A stretch of 64,000 bases of DNA from Saccharothrix sp. HUAS TT1 (lineage in GTDB: Bacteria; Actinomycetota; Actinomycetes; Mycobacteriales; Pseudonocardiaceae): NCBI RefSeq assembly GCF_040744945.1, contig NZ_CP160453.1:1-64000 (forward strand), in the 5' to 3' direction. A program made the translations under genes and the position numbers. The notes under the pieces were generated by a model, which was not told where the DNA came from, did no database searches, and was given only the letters and a program-made list of their open reading frames with translations. Positions 1 to 7,808 of this stretch are shown piece after piece. Positions within the stretch are counted from its first letter, which is position 1. Each line of letters opens with the position of its first letter.

Positions 1-885
1 GACACGCTGGGCCGCTTGGAGTCCGAGGCGATCCACATCTTCCGCGAGGTGGCGGGTGAGTTCGACCGGCCGGTGATCCTGTTCTCCGGTGGCAAGGACT
101 CCACCCTGCTGCTGCACCTGGCGGTGAAGGCGTTCTGGCCCGCGCCGGTGCCGTTCCCGTTGCTGCACGTGGACACCGGGCACAACTTCGAGGAGGTCAT
201 CGAGTTCCGCGACAGGGTGGTGGCCGGGCACGGCCTGCGCCTGGAGGTCGCCAGGGTGCAGGACTACATCGACGACGGCAGGCTCGCCGAGCGCCCCGAC
301 GGCACCCGCAACCCGCTGCAGACGGTGCCGCTGCTGGACGCGATCACCGGTCACAGGTTCGACGCGGTGTTCGGCGGCGGCCGGCGGGACGAGGAGCGGG
401 CGCGGGCCAAGGAGCGGATCTTCAGCCTGCGCAACTCCTTCGGCCAGTGGGAGCCGCGCCGGCAGCGCCCGGAGCTGTGGAACCTCTACAACGGCCGCCA
501 CCGCGCGGGCGAGCACGTGCGGGTGTTCCCGCTGTCGAACTGGACCGAGCTGGACGTGTGGCACTACATCGCCCGTGAGGGCATCGAGCTGCCGTCGATC
601 TACTACGCCCACCGCCGCGAGGTCTACCTGCGCGACGGGATGTGGCTGGCGCAAGGCCCGTGGGGCGGGCCGCGGCCGGGCGAGGAGCTGGTGGAGAAGA
701 CCGTGCGCTACCGCACCGTCGGCGACGGGTCGTGCACCGGCGCGGTCGAGTCCGACGCCGCCGACATCGGGGCCGTCATCGCCGAGGTGGCGGCCAGCAG
801 GCTCACCGAGCGCGGCGCGACCCGCGCGGACGACCGGCTGTCGGAGGCCGCCATGGAAGACCGCAAGCGGGAGGGCTACTTCTAG
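1..885 (+). CDS. cysD: Sulfate adenylyltransferase subunit 2 (5' end outside window)
   Basis: Catalytic subunit of ATP sulfurylase. With CysN it converts sulfate and ATP to adenosine 5'-phosphosulfate in the cytosol, the first step of assimilatory sulfate reduction. The frame is already open at base 1 and the first visible residues (DTLGRLESEAIHIFREV) match the region just after the usual CysD start, so the true start lies upstream and the TTG at 16 is only an internal leucine. The SGGKDS pyrophosphate loop is at visible residues 29-34, and the C-terminal RKREGYF is typical of the family. The TAG stop is followed directly by the cysN ATG, so the two are surely co-transcribed. Upstream partners, perhaps cysH and a sulfite reductase, would be outside the window. 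Confidence 0.95.
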   Translation, partial: DTLGRLESEAIHIFREVAGEFDRPVILFSGGKDSTLLLHLAVKAFWPAPVPFPLLHVDTGHNFEEVIEFRDRVVAGHGLRLEVARVQDYIDDGRLAERPDGTRNPLQTVPLLDAITGHRFDAVFGGGRRDEERARAKERIFSLRNSFGQWEPRRQRPELWNLYNGRHRAGEHVRVFPLSNWTELDVWHYIAREGIELPSIYYAHRREVYLRDGMWLAQGPWGGPRPGEELVEKTVRYRTVGDGSCTGAVESDAADIGAVIAEVAASRLTERGATRADDRLSEAAMEDRKREGYF

Positions 886-2229
886 ATGAGCGAGCTGTTG
901 AGGTTGGCGACGGCCGGCAGCGTGGACGACGGCAAGTCCACGCTGGTCGGCAGGCTGCTGTACGACACCAAGTCCGTGCTGGCCGACACGCTGGAGGCGG
1001 TGCACCGCGCCAGCGCCGACCGCGGTCTGACCACGCCCGACCTGTCGCTGCTGGTGGACGGCCTGCGCTCGGAGCGCGAGCAGGGCATCACCATCGACGT
1101 GGCCTACCGCTACTTCGCCACGCCCCGGCGCTCGTTCGTGCTGGCCGACACCCCCGGCCACGTGCAGTACACCCGCAACACCGTGACCGGCGCGTCCACC
1201 GCGCAGCTGGGTGTGCTGCTGGTCGACGCGCGCAAGGGCGTCATCGAGCAGACCCGCAGGCACGCGGCCGTGCTGGCGCTGCTGGGCGTGCCGCGCCTGG
1301 TGCTGGCGGTCAACAAGATCGACCTGGTCGACTTCGACGAGGTCGCCTTCGCCCGCATCGCCAAGGAGTTCACCGCGCACGCCACCGCCCTGGGCTACGC
1401 CGAGGACGCCGTGGTGGGGATCCCGGTCTCCGCGCTGGGCGGCGACAACGTGGTGCAACGCTCCGGGCGCACCCCCTGGTACCCGGGCCCGACGCTGCTG
1501 GAGCACCTGGAGTCGGTGCCGGTGGACCCCGACGAGCACGACGCGCCGTTGCGCTTCCCGGTGCAGTACGTGATCCGCCCGCGCACCGCCGAGCACCCGG
1601 ACTACCGCGGCTACGCGGGCCAGGTCGCGGCGGGCACCGTGCGGGTCGGCGACGAGGTCGCCGTGCTGCCCGCCGGGCTGCGCTCGACCGTGACCGGCAT
1701 CGACACCGCCGACGGCCCCCTGCGGGAAGCCGGGGCGGGCCGCTCGGTGACCCTGCTGCTGGCCCACGACCTGGACATCTCCCGCGGCGACCTGATCGCG
1801 ACCGCCACAAGGCAACCGACCGTCACCGACGAGTTCGACGCCACCGTGTGCTGGCTGTCGGACAAGGCGCTGACACCCGGCGCCCGCGTCCTGGTCAAGC
1901 ACGGCACGCGCACCGTGCAGGCCATCATCACCGAACTGCGCACCCGATTCGACGAGCAGAGGCTCGCCAGCACCGACGCGCCGAACTCGCTGGAGCTGAA
2001 CGAGATCGGCCAGGTGGCGGTGCGCACCGCGGAGCCGATCCCGGTGGACGACTACGCGAAGGACCGCCGGACGGGGGCGTTCCTGGTCATCGACGTCGCG
2101 GACGGCAGCACGCTGGCCGCGGGGCTCGTGGGCGCGCCGCTGCCGGAGCTGGACGGCGTGGACAGCTGTACCGAGGGCGGCGACGCCGCCCAGCCCGACA
2201 GCCACGCCCTCGTCTCCCCCGGCCCCTGA
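886..2229 (+). CDS. cysN: Sulfate adenylyltransferase subunit 1, GTPase
   Basis: Regulatory GTPase of ATP sulfurylase; GTP hydrolysis drives APS synthesis by CysD. It belongs to the EF-Tu-like translational GTPase superfamily. Visible motifs: the P-loop GSVDDGKST at residues 11-19, DTPGH at 88-92 and NKID at 143-146, followed by beta-barrel domains. At 447 residues it is the short form, without the C-terminal APS kinase (CysC) found in some fusion proteins, so no APS kinase is visible here. That agrees with an actinobacterial pathway that reduces APS directly (inference). The ATG abuts the cysD stop. The last 20 or so residues are acidic and proline-rich and look poorly conserved. Confidence 0.95.
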   Translation: MSELLRLATAGSVDDGKSTLVGRLLYDTKSVLADTLEAVHRASADRGLTTPDLSLLVDGLRSEREQGITIDVAYRYFATPRRSFVLADTPGHVQYTRNTVTGASTAQLGVLLVDARKGVIEQTRRHAAVLALLGVPRLVLAVNKIDLVDFDEVAFARIAKEFTAHATALGYAEDAVVGIPVSALGGDNVVQRSGRTPWYPGPTLLEHLESVPVDPDEHDAPLRFPVQYVIRPRTAEHPDYRGYAGQVAAGTVRVGDEVAVLPAGLRSTVTGIDTADGPLREAGAGRSVTLLLAHDLDISRGDLIATATRQPTVTDEFDATVCWLSDKALTPGARVLVKHGTRTVQAIITELRTRFDEQRLASTDAPNSLELNEIGQVAVRTAEPIPVDDYAKDRRTGAFLVIDVADGSTLAAGLVGAPLPELDGVDSCTEGGDAAQPDSHALVSPGP

Positions 2230-2243
2230 GAGGTTCCACGATC

Positions 2244-3302
2244 GTGAGCACCAAGCGTCGTTTCCTGACCGCGTCACTGGCAGCACTGACCGCACTCACG
2301 GCACTCGCCGGGTGCTCCCGGGTCGATCGCGGTGACGAACCCGCCGCCGCCCAGGACCTGGGCGCGGCGGCGGAGGTCCGCCTCGGCTACTTCCCCAACG
2401 TCACCCACGCCGCCGCGCTGATCGGCGTCGACCAGGGCCTGTTCGCCAAGGAGCTCGGCGGCGCCAAGCTCACCACCCAGACCTTCAACGCGGGCCCCGA
2501 CGCGGTGAACGCGCTGCTCGGCAGCTCGCTGGACGTGACGTTCATCGGCTCCGGCCCGGCCATCAACGCCTACGCGAAGTCGAACGGCGAGGCGGTCCGG
2601 CTGATCGCCGGCGCGACCTCGGGCGGCGCGCAGCTCGTGGTCAAGCCCGAGATCGCCACGCCCGCCGACCTCGCCGGCAAGGTCCTCACCACCCCGCAGC
2701 TGGGCAACACCCAGGACGTCGCGCTGAAGAAGTGGCTGGCCGACGAGAAGCTGGACGTCCAGGTGACCAACGTCGAGAACTCGCAGTCGCTGGACCTGTT
2801 CAAGCGCGGCGACATCCAGGGCGCGTGGGCGCCGGAGCCGTGGTCGTCGCGGCTGGTGCTGGACGCGGGCGCGAAGGTGCTGCTGGACGAGAAGGACCTG
2901 TGGGAGGGCGGCAAGTTCCCGACTACGGTGCTGCTGGTGCGCGCCAAGTTCCTCCAGGAGCACCCGCAGACGGTCGAGGCGCTGCTGCGCGGACACCTCG
3001 CGGCCACCGACTTCGCGCAGAACAACGAGGTCGAGGCCAAGCAGATCGTCAACAAGGCGCTCAAGGACCTGACCGGCAAGGCACTGGGCGACCCGGTGCT
3101 GGACCGGGCGTTCGACAACATCGAGCTGACGGTCGACCCGCAGGCCGGGAGCTTCCCCCGGTTGGCGCAGGACGCGGTGACCGCGGGCGTGGCGAAGGAG
3201 GCCGCGAACGTGGCCGGTCTCGCCGACTTCACGCTGCTGAACAAGGTGCTCTCGGCGGCGGGCAAGCCGACCGTGGACGCCGCCGGGCTGGACAAGAAGT
3301 AA
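2244..3302 (+). CDS. Sulfonate/nitrate/taurine-type ABC transporter substrate-binding lipoprotein
   Basis: Extracytoplasmic solute-binding protein of the SsuA/TauA/NMT1 family, expected to hand aliphatic sulfonates or a related sulfur source to the permease encoded downstream. The GTG start at 2244 gives a basic n-region, a hydrophobic core and a lipobox LAGC with Cys24 as the lipidation site, so the protein is probably anchored on the outer face of the membrane. The mature part starts with LGYFPNVTHA, a typical first strand of this family, and 352 residues is a normal length. It lies 14 bases after cysN and 21 bases before the ATPase gene. Position in the cys operon argues for a sulfur substrate rather than nitrate. 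The exact ligand cannot be read from the sequence. Confidence 0.88.
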   Translation: MSTKRRFLTASLAALTALTALAGCSRVDRGDEPAAAQDLGAAAEVRLGYFPNVTHAAALIGVDQGLFAKELGGAKLTTQTFNAGPDAVNALLGSSLDVTFIGSGPAINAYAKSNGEAVRLIAGATSGGAQLVVKPEIATPADLAGKVLTTPQLGNTQDVALKKWLADEKLDVQVTNVENSQSLDLFKRGDIQGAWAPEPWSSRLVLDAGAKVLLDEKDLWEGGKFPTTVLLVRAKFLQEHPQTVEALLRGHLAATDFAQNNEVEAKQIVNKALKDLTGKALGDPVLDRAFDNIELTVDPQAGSFPRLAQDAVTAGVAKEAANVAGLADFTLLNKVLSAAGKPTVDAAGLDKK

Positions 3303-3323
3303 CTCGAGGAAGGCAGGCACACC

Positions 3324-4112
3324 ATGACCGCCACGCTTGAGAACCCGCCGGCCGTGTCCGACGTGAACGCCGCGGTGACCTTGTCCGGGGTCCGGAAGGT
3401 CTTCGGCCACGGCGCCAACGGCGTCGTCGCGCTCGACGGCGTCGACCTGACGGTCGCCCCTGGCGAGTTCGTGTGCCTGCTGGGCGCGTCCGGCTGCGGC
3501 AAGTCGACCTTGCTGAACCTGGTCGCCGGGCTGGACGCGCCCACCTCCGGCCGCATCGACCTGACCACGTCGCGGCCCGCGGTGATGTTCCAGGAGGCCG
3601 CGCTGATGCCGTGGCTGACCGCCGCGCGCAACGTCGAGCTGCCGCTGCGGCTGGCCGGCGTGAAGCGGGGTGCGCGCCGCGAGAAGGCCAGCGAGCTGCT
3701 GTCGCTGGTGCGGCTGGTCGGCGCGGGCCACAAGCGCCCGCACGAGCTGTCCGGCGGCATGCGGCAGCGGGTGGCGCTGGCGCGCGCGCTGGCGTCCACC
3801 CTGGGCAGCGCCGAGGTCGGCACGCCCGGCCTGCTGCTGATGGACGAGCCGTTCGCCGCGCTGGACGCCATCACCCGCGACGTGCTCCAGGCCGAGCTGG
3901 TGCGGGTGTGGCGCGAGACGTCGACCGCGATCGTGTTCGTCACGCACGACGTGCGCGAGGCCGTGCGGCTGGGCCAGCGGGTCGTGCTGCTGTCCTCCCG
4001 GCCGGGCCGCGTGGTCCGCGAGTGGTCCACCGTGGACTGCGACGAGCCCGCCGTCATCGAGGACATCACGTCCCACCTGCGAGAGGTGATCAGCGGTCAT
4101 GCCGCAGCTTGA
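3324..4112 (+). CDS. ABC transporter ATP-binding protein (SsuB/TauB type)
   Basis: Cytoplasmic ATPase that powers import by the permease encoded next door. Walker A GASGCGKST is at residues 54-62, the signature LSGGMRQ at 142-148, and Walker B LLLMDEP ends with Asp174-Glu175. A Q-loop (MFQEAALMPWL) and an H-loop histidine (FVTHDVREA) are also visible, so the enzyme should be active. At 262 residues it is typical for the SsuB/TauB/NrtD group, which is recognised by the Q-loop context and the lack of a long C-terminal regulatory domain. The 3' end overlaps the permease gene by 14 bases, which suggests translational coupling. Confidence 0.92.
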   Translation: MTATLENPPAVSDVNAAVTLSGVRKVFGHGANGVVALDGVDLTVAPGEFVCLLGASGCGKSTLLNLVAGLDAPTSGRIDLTTSRPAVMFQEAALMPWLTAARNVELPLRLAGVKRGARREKASELLSLVRLVGAGHKRPHELSGGMRQRVALARALASTLGSAEVGTPGLLLMDEPFAALDAITRDVLQAELVRVWRETSTAIVFVTHDVREAVRLGQRVVLLSSRPGRVVREWSTVDCDEPAVIEDITSHLREVISGHAAA

Positions 4113-4971
4113 CACTGACCTCGCCGCGGTCGGCGCCGGCCTGGACGCGCTGGACGCGCCGTCGCAGGAGCAGCGGCCGTCGGTCCGCAAGAGGTTCGTC
4201 CGGACCGCCGTGCCGCCGCTGATCGCGTTCGGGCTGCTGCTCGGCGTGTGGCAGGCGCTGTGGGCGCTGGCGTTCTGGCCGGAGTACCAGCTGCCGTCGC
4301 CGGGGTCGGTGTGGGCGGCGGTGGTCGAGGCGGTCCGGACCGGCCGGGCGTTCGAGGTGCTGTGGACGTCGGTGAGCCGGGCCGTGCTCGGGTTCCTCAC
4401 CGCCGTGGTGATCGCCACCCCGCTCGGGTTGCTGATCGCCAAGGTGCGGGTGGTGCGGGCGGCCATCGGGTCGCTGCTGACCGGTCTGCAGTCGCTGCCG
4501 TCGGTGGCGTGGGTGCCCGCGGGCATCCTGTGGTTCGGCGCGACGCCCGCGACCATCTACTTCGTGGTGCTGATGGGTTCGGTGCCGTCCATCGCGAACG
4601 GCCTGGTGTCGGGCGTCGACCAGATCCCGCCGCTGCTGCCGCGGGTCGGCCAGGCGCTCGGCGCCGGTCGGCTGGCCGCGGCCCGGCACATCCTGCTGCC
4701 CGCCGCGCTGCCCGGGTACCTGGCCGGGTTGAAGCAGGGGTGGGCGTTCTCCTGGCGGTCGCTGATGGCCGCGGAGATCATCGCCACCTCGCCGCAGCTC
4801 GGCGAGGGGCTGGGGCAGTACCTGCACAACGGGTCGGCGTTGAACGACATCTCGATGGTGATCGCGGCGATCTTCCTGATCCTGCTGGTCGGCGTCGGCA
4901 TCGAGCTGCTGGTGTTCCGGCCGCTGGAGCGGGCGGTGCTGCGGGCGCGCGGTTTGACGGGTGCGCTGTGA
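4099..4971 (+). CDS. ABC transporter permease (SsuC/TauC type)
   Basis: Inner-membrane permease of the sulfonate/taurine/nitrate importer family (BPD_transp_1 fold). After a soluble N-terminal tail of about 40 residues there are around six hydrophobic segments. The EAA-like cytoplasmic loop that docks the ATPase is visible as AARHILLPAALPG followed by a conserved glycine. Length (290) is normal. The start lies inside the ATPase gene (14-base overlap), and its TGA overlaps the GTG of the next gene as GTGA, so transporter and chelatase-like gene form one coupled unit with cysDN. Confidence 0.9.
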   Translation: MPQLDTDLAAVGAGLDALDAPSQEQRPSVRKRFVRTAVPPLIAFGLLLGVWQALWALAFWPEYQLPSPGSVWAAVVEAVRTGRAFEVLWTSVSRAVLGFLTAVVIATPLGLLIAKVRVVRAAIGSLLTGLQSLPSVAWVPAGILWFGATPATIYFVVLMGSVPSIANGLVSGVDQIPPLLPRVGQALGAGRLAAARHILLPAALPGYLAGLKQGWAFSWRSLMAAEIIATSPQLGEGLGQYLHNGSALNDISMVIAAIFLILLVGVGIELLVFRPLERAVLRARGLTGAL

Positions 4972-5699
4972 CCGCGCTGGTGGCCGTGGCGCACGGCAGC
5001 CGTGACCCCCGTTCGGCGGCGGTCGTGCACCAGTTGCTGGACGTGGTGCGGGCGATGGCGCCGTCGCTGGACGTGCGCGGGTCGTTCCTGGACCTGTCCG
5101 TGCCGCTGCTGGGCGACGTGCTGCGCGGCGTGCGGGCGGACGGCCACCGCTCGGCCGTGGTCGTGCCGCTGCTGCTGGGCAAGGCCTTCCACGCGCGGGT
5201 CGACGTGCCGGGCGCGGTGGCGGAGGCCAGGGCGCCCGGCCTGGCCGTGACGATCGCCGACGTGCTCGGCCCGGACCCCCGGCTGGAGTCCGCGGCCCTG
5301 CGCCGCCTGGCCTCGGTGGGCGTCCGCTCCCGCGACCGGACCCTCGGCGTCGTCCTCGCGGGCGCCGGCTCCTCGCACGCCCCGGCCAACGCCCTGGTCT
5401 CCTCCATCGCCGCCCGGTGGGCCGAGGGCTCCGGCTGGGCGGGGGTGGAGGCCGCCTTCGCCTCCACCGCCGAGCCTGACGTGCCGACGGCCGTCGCGCG
5501 CCTGCGTGCGCGGGGCGCCCGCCGCATCGCCGTGGCGTCGTGGTTCCTGGCCCCGGGCTTCCTCCCGGACCGGGTCACCCGCCTGGCCGGCGAGGGCGCG
5601 ATCATCGCCCCACCGCTGGGCCCGGACCCCGAGGTCGCCGAACTGGTCCTGCACCGCTACGAAGCCGCCCTGGCCACCGACCTGGCCGCTTCGGCCTGA
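4968..5699 (+). CDS. Sirohydrochlorin chelatase-like protein (CbiX/SirB family)
   Basis: Member of the small class II chelatase family, which inserts Fe2+ (SirB) or Co2+ (CbiX) into sirohydrochlorin. Conserved metal-binding histidines are visible in AHGSRDP (His9) and GKAFHARVD (His75). The protein of 243 residues contains two repeated halves, as in other two-domain actinobacterial members. Start choice: GTG 4968 overlaps the permease stop as GTGA and puts the conserved AHGS motif at the correct distance. Its place at the end of a sulfur-assimilation operon suggests it makes siroheme for sulfite reductase rather than cobalamin. This is inference, because the family alone does not fix the metal. 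Confidence 0.87.
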   Translation: MTALVAVAHGSRDPRSAAVVHQLLDVVRAMAPSLDVRGSFLDLSVPLLGDVLRGVRADGHRSAVVVPLLLGKAFHARVDVPGAVAEARAPGLAVTIADVLGPDPRLESAALRRLASVGVRSRDRTLGVVLAGAGSSHAPANALVSSIAARWAEGSGWAGVEAAFASTAEPDVPTAVARLRARGARRIAVASWFLAPGFLPDRVTRLAGEGAIIAPPLGPDPEVAELVLHRYEAALATDLAASA

Positions 5700-5726
5700 C
5701 CGTGCCCCCTGCCTGCCAGGTCGACT

Positions 5727-5757
5727 CACAATACCCCCCGTTGTGGGGGGTATTGTG
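5727..5757. promoter_or_regulatory. Perfect 13-bp inverted repeat, operator-like or terminator
   Basis: Arms CACAATACCCCCC (5727-5739) and GGGGGGTATTGTG (5745-5757) pair perfectly across a 5-base spacer GTTGT. It sits 27 bases after the chelatase-like stop and 26 bases before the next gene. There is no T-run after it, which weakens a simple terminator reading. The ATACCCCC...GGGGGTAT core resembles operators of the CsoR/CstR repressor family, some of which sense copper or persulfide. Either role is possible. Confidence 0.6.
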
Positions 5758-5783
5758 TAAGTCTTGGCTGGTTGGAGGCTGCT

Positions 5784-6491
5784 GTGGCAGGAGAGCTCCG
5801 GGACTGGATACCGGTCCGAACGGCCGCGGACCGGCTCCGCGTCTCGCCTGAGCACGTCCGCGAACTGGTCCGCTCCGGGCACCTCGAAGCGATCAAGCCC
5901 GGTCGAGACGTGCTCGTGCGGTCCGAGGCGGTGGCCCGTCGAGCGACCGTGGTCAGACCGAAGGCAGGACGTCCGCTGTCACCGTCGATGGCTTGGGCGG
6001 TGCTGTGGCTGACCTCGGGAGTGACACCGCACTGGGTGTCCTCGTCCGAGGTGTCCCGAGCCCGGCGTTACGCCCGCCGACCGTTGTCGGAGTGGCCTCG
6101 GCTGCTGGCCGGTCGGGCCCAGGTGCACCGCGTGCGGATGCCCAACGCTGCCCGAAAGCGCGTCCGGTCGCTAACCGGCGTAGCGATCGGAGGACCGTGG
6201 GCGGCCCGGCTGCACGGTGCCAACCTCGTCCTGCCGGACGGGGAACCCGACGAGTTGTACCTGGCGCCCGCCGCGTTCGTCGCGTTGCGCGGGATGAAGG
6301 GCATCGGCTGGCAGTCGACTTCGCCCGACGTGTCGCTCCGCGTCGTGCCGCACGGCCTGCCGGACGCGCTCGTGTCGCGGATCGTCGGCGAGGTCGCGGT
6401 GTCGAGCGGAGCGGCGGCAGCGGATCTGCTGGACCTGGGGGACGACCGCTCCCGTCATGCCGCGGCCGAATTGCTGGGGAGGAACGACTAA
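5784..6491 (+). CDS. Helix-turn-helix protein, AbiEi-like antitoxin candidate
   Basis: The N-terminal part (about residues 8-50: IPVRTAADRLRVSPEHVREL and on) is an excisionase/MerR-like helix-turn-helix followed by a wing, so the protein probably binds DNA. The remaining 180 or so residues are not recognised with certainty; this layout is seen in type IV AbiEi-like antitoxins of actinobacteria. Start choice: GGAGG at 5774-5778 lies 5 bases before GTG 5784, which is better placed than the upstream TTG 5772. The gene ends 11 bases before a damaged reading frame that looks like the tail of an AbiEii-type nucleotidyltransferase, which supports an ancestral antitoxin/toxin pair. Codon use looks slightly less biased than in flanking housekeeping genes. 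Function is inferred. Confidence 0.6.
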   Translation: MAGELRDWIPVRTAADRLRVSPEHVRELVRSGHLEAIKPGRDVLVRSEAVARRATVVRPKAGRPLSPSMAWAVLWLTSGVTPHWVSSSEVSRARRYARRPLSEWPRLLAGRAQVHRVRMPNAARKRVRSLTGVAIGGPWAARLHGANLVLPDGEPDELYLAPAAFVALRGMKGIGWQSTSPDVSLRVVPHGLPDALVSRIVGEVAVSSGAAAADLLDLGDDRSRHAAAELLGRND

Positions 6492-6502
6492 CCTGTCGGC
6501 GC

Positions 6503-7022
6503 ATGAATTCCGACAGGTGGCCGGATCTGCCCGTTCTCGGTCAGCCGAGTTGCCGGCATTGCCCAACAATGCGTTGTGGCCCGGTCTTTTCACGCTCTCC
6601 GAGCACCTGATCTGGAAACCACTCCGCCAGGACGGACCATCCCGGTTTTCGGCGGACGTCAGGCACTACGCAACCGTGTTGTCGTGCAGGCCACCCATGA
6701 TGGGCGAGAAGCGGACATCGTGATACCGGACCTGGCGCGTGCCCTGACGATCAAGGCAGCCGCGTACAGCGAACACGCACGCTCACGCCCGGCACAGGCG
6801 TTCAACTCGCGGCACTTGCTCGACCAGACGTTCCTGGCCTCCGTGGTCGCGGACCCCGACGAGGTCGTCGAAGCACTCGGCCCCGTGCCGACCGAAGGTC
6901 ACCTCGACCAAGCGGCCGTCCTCGACGACTTCGATCACCCCGCCTGGTCGGGTGCCGGGGAGGACGTGGAGGACGCTCAACTGACCTGGGATGTGTTGCG
7001 CCACGGCTACGAGACCCCATGA
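6503..7022 (+). pseudogene. Remnant of nucleotidyltransferase-like (AbiEii-type) partner gene
   Basis: No single frame spans this stretch. An ATG at 6503, 11 bases after the helix-turn-helix gene, opens a short frame that stops near 6608. A second frame (about 6510-6640) reads HEFRQVAGSARSR and continues plausibly. The third frame is coherent from about 6640 to the TGA at 7020-7022 and contains EADIVIPDLARALTIKAAAY followed by a helical tail, which resembles the C-terminal half of AbiEii/nucleotidyltransferase-like toxins. The catalytic GS and DxD motifs of the N-terminal half are missing. I read this as a frameshifted, internally deleted toxin gene. A short intact protein from 6576 (148 residues) is an alternative. 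Confidence 0.45.
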
Positions 7023-7324
7023 CGAGCTTCGCAGCCTGCGGAGGTCGAGTGGGAACGGCTCGTTCGTGGGCCGAGCCGGTCAGAGGCGGCGCGGCAGGGA
7101 GAGCGCGGCGATGCGCTGCACGCTCCGCCTCACCAGGTTCTCGTCCAGCACCGCCCGCACCGCTGTCTTGTCACCACTTCCCCGGGCTGGGGTCACGGAC
7201 CTGGCGCACACCACCGATGTACAGGCGTCGCTGAACGACGGCCCGGCGCCCGAGACGGCGAACACCGAGCCGTCGACGGCGAAGTCCGGCCGGCCACCAG
7301 GGTGGCCGGGGACCGGACGCGGCA
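7023..7324. other. Non-coding gap with a MarR-like sequence fragment
   Basis: About 300 bases without a convincing gene. On the minus strand, bases 7081-7150 would encode ENLVRRSVQRIAALSLPRR, which resembles the recognition-helix part of the MarR protein just downstream (SLTRQSVQRIADLL). At DNA level a 20-base stretch, CGGCGATGCGCTGCACGCTC, occurs at 7106-7125 and again inside the MarR gene at 7567-7586. It looks like a decayed partial duplicate. Nothing else is seen. Confidence 0.35.
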
Positions 7325-7798
7325 CTAGGCGTCCGGGGGTGACACCTCGTCCGCATCCAGGGCTTCGACCAGGCGTTGCATGACCTTCGACGTCGTGCGC
7401 AGGTCTTCCAGGTCGACCTGGGCCGAGATGCGGTTGGTGAAGGCGTGCTGCGCCTCGGCCAGGCGGGAGATGGCGTCGTGGCCCGCGGGGGTGGGGCGGA
7501 ACAGCTTGGCGCGCTTGTGGGCCGGGTTGGGCAGGTACTCCGCCAGGCCCTTCTCCACCAGCAGGTCGGCGATGCGCTGCACGCTCTGCCGGGTCAGGCT
7601 CATCTCGCGGGCGATGCCGGCGACCGGCAGGGGTTGGCGCAGGACGGCGCCGAGGACCTGCCACCACGCGGCCGTGAGGCCCACCGGTTTCGTCATCAGC
7701 TCGGCGGCCTCCAGGAAGCCGCCGTAGAGCCGGAACGTGCGCATGATGACCTCGGTCAGCACGTCCCCGCCCTCGGTGCGGGGTTCGACGTCGCTCAC
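7325..7798 (-). CDS. MarR family transcriptional regulator
   Basis: Winged helix-turn-helix repressor of 157 residues. The central part carries the MarR fold: LTAAWWQVLGAVLRQPLPVAGIAREMSLTRQSVQRIADLLVEKGL, with the recognition helix around TRQSVQRIADLLV, then the wing (AKLFRPTPAGHDAI). Start is GTG at 7798. It lies 10 bases downstream of the DJ-1/PfpI gene on the same strand, so the two form an operon, and the palindrome TTGACAG-TATG-CTGTCAA ahead of that operon is its likely operator. The ligand is unknown; oxidative or electrophile stress is a guess from the DJ-1 neighbour. Confidence 0.9.
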   Translation of the reverse strand: MSDVEPRTEGGDVLTEVIMRTFRLYGGFLEAAELMTKPVGLTAAWWQVLGAVLRQPLPVAGIAREMSLTRQSVQRIADLLVEKGLAEYLPNPAHKRAKLFRPTPAGHDAISRLAEAQHAFTNRISAQVDLEDLRTTSKVMQRLVEALDADEVSPPDA

Positions 7799-7808
7799 GG
7801 GGCCGCGC

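Noticed and set aside
642..2243. Long open frame running from inside cysD to the lipoprotein gene, potentially an 886-residue protein
   Set aside because: Its first 530 residues are Arg/Gly/Ala-rich shadow of cysD and cysN; only the part from GTG 2244 with a signal peptide and lipobox is real.
2274..4556. Minus-strand open frame of 760 codons opposite the transporter genes
   Set aside because: Low-complexity His/Arg/Gly composition typical of antisense to high-GC genes; plus-strand ABC genes have all family motifs.
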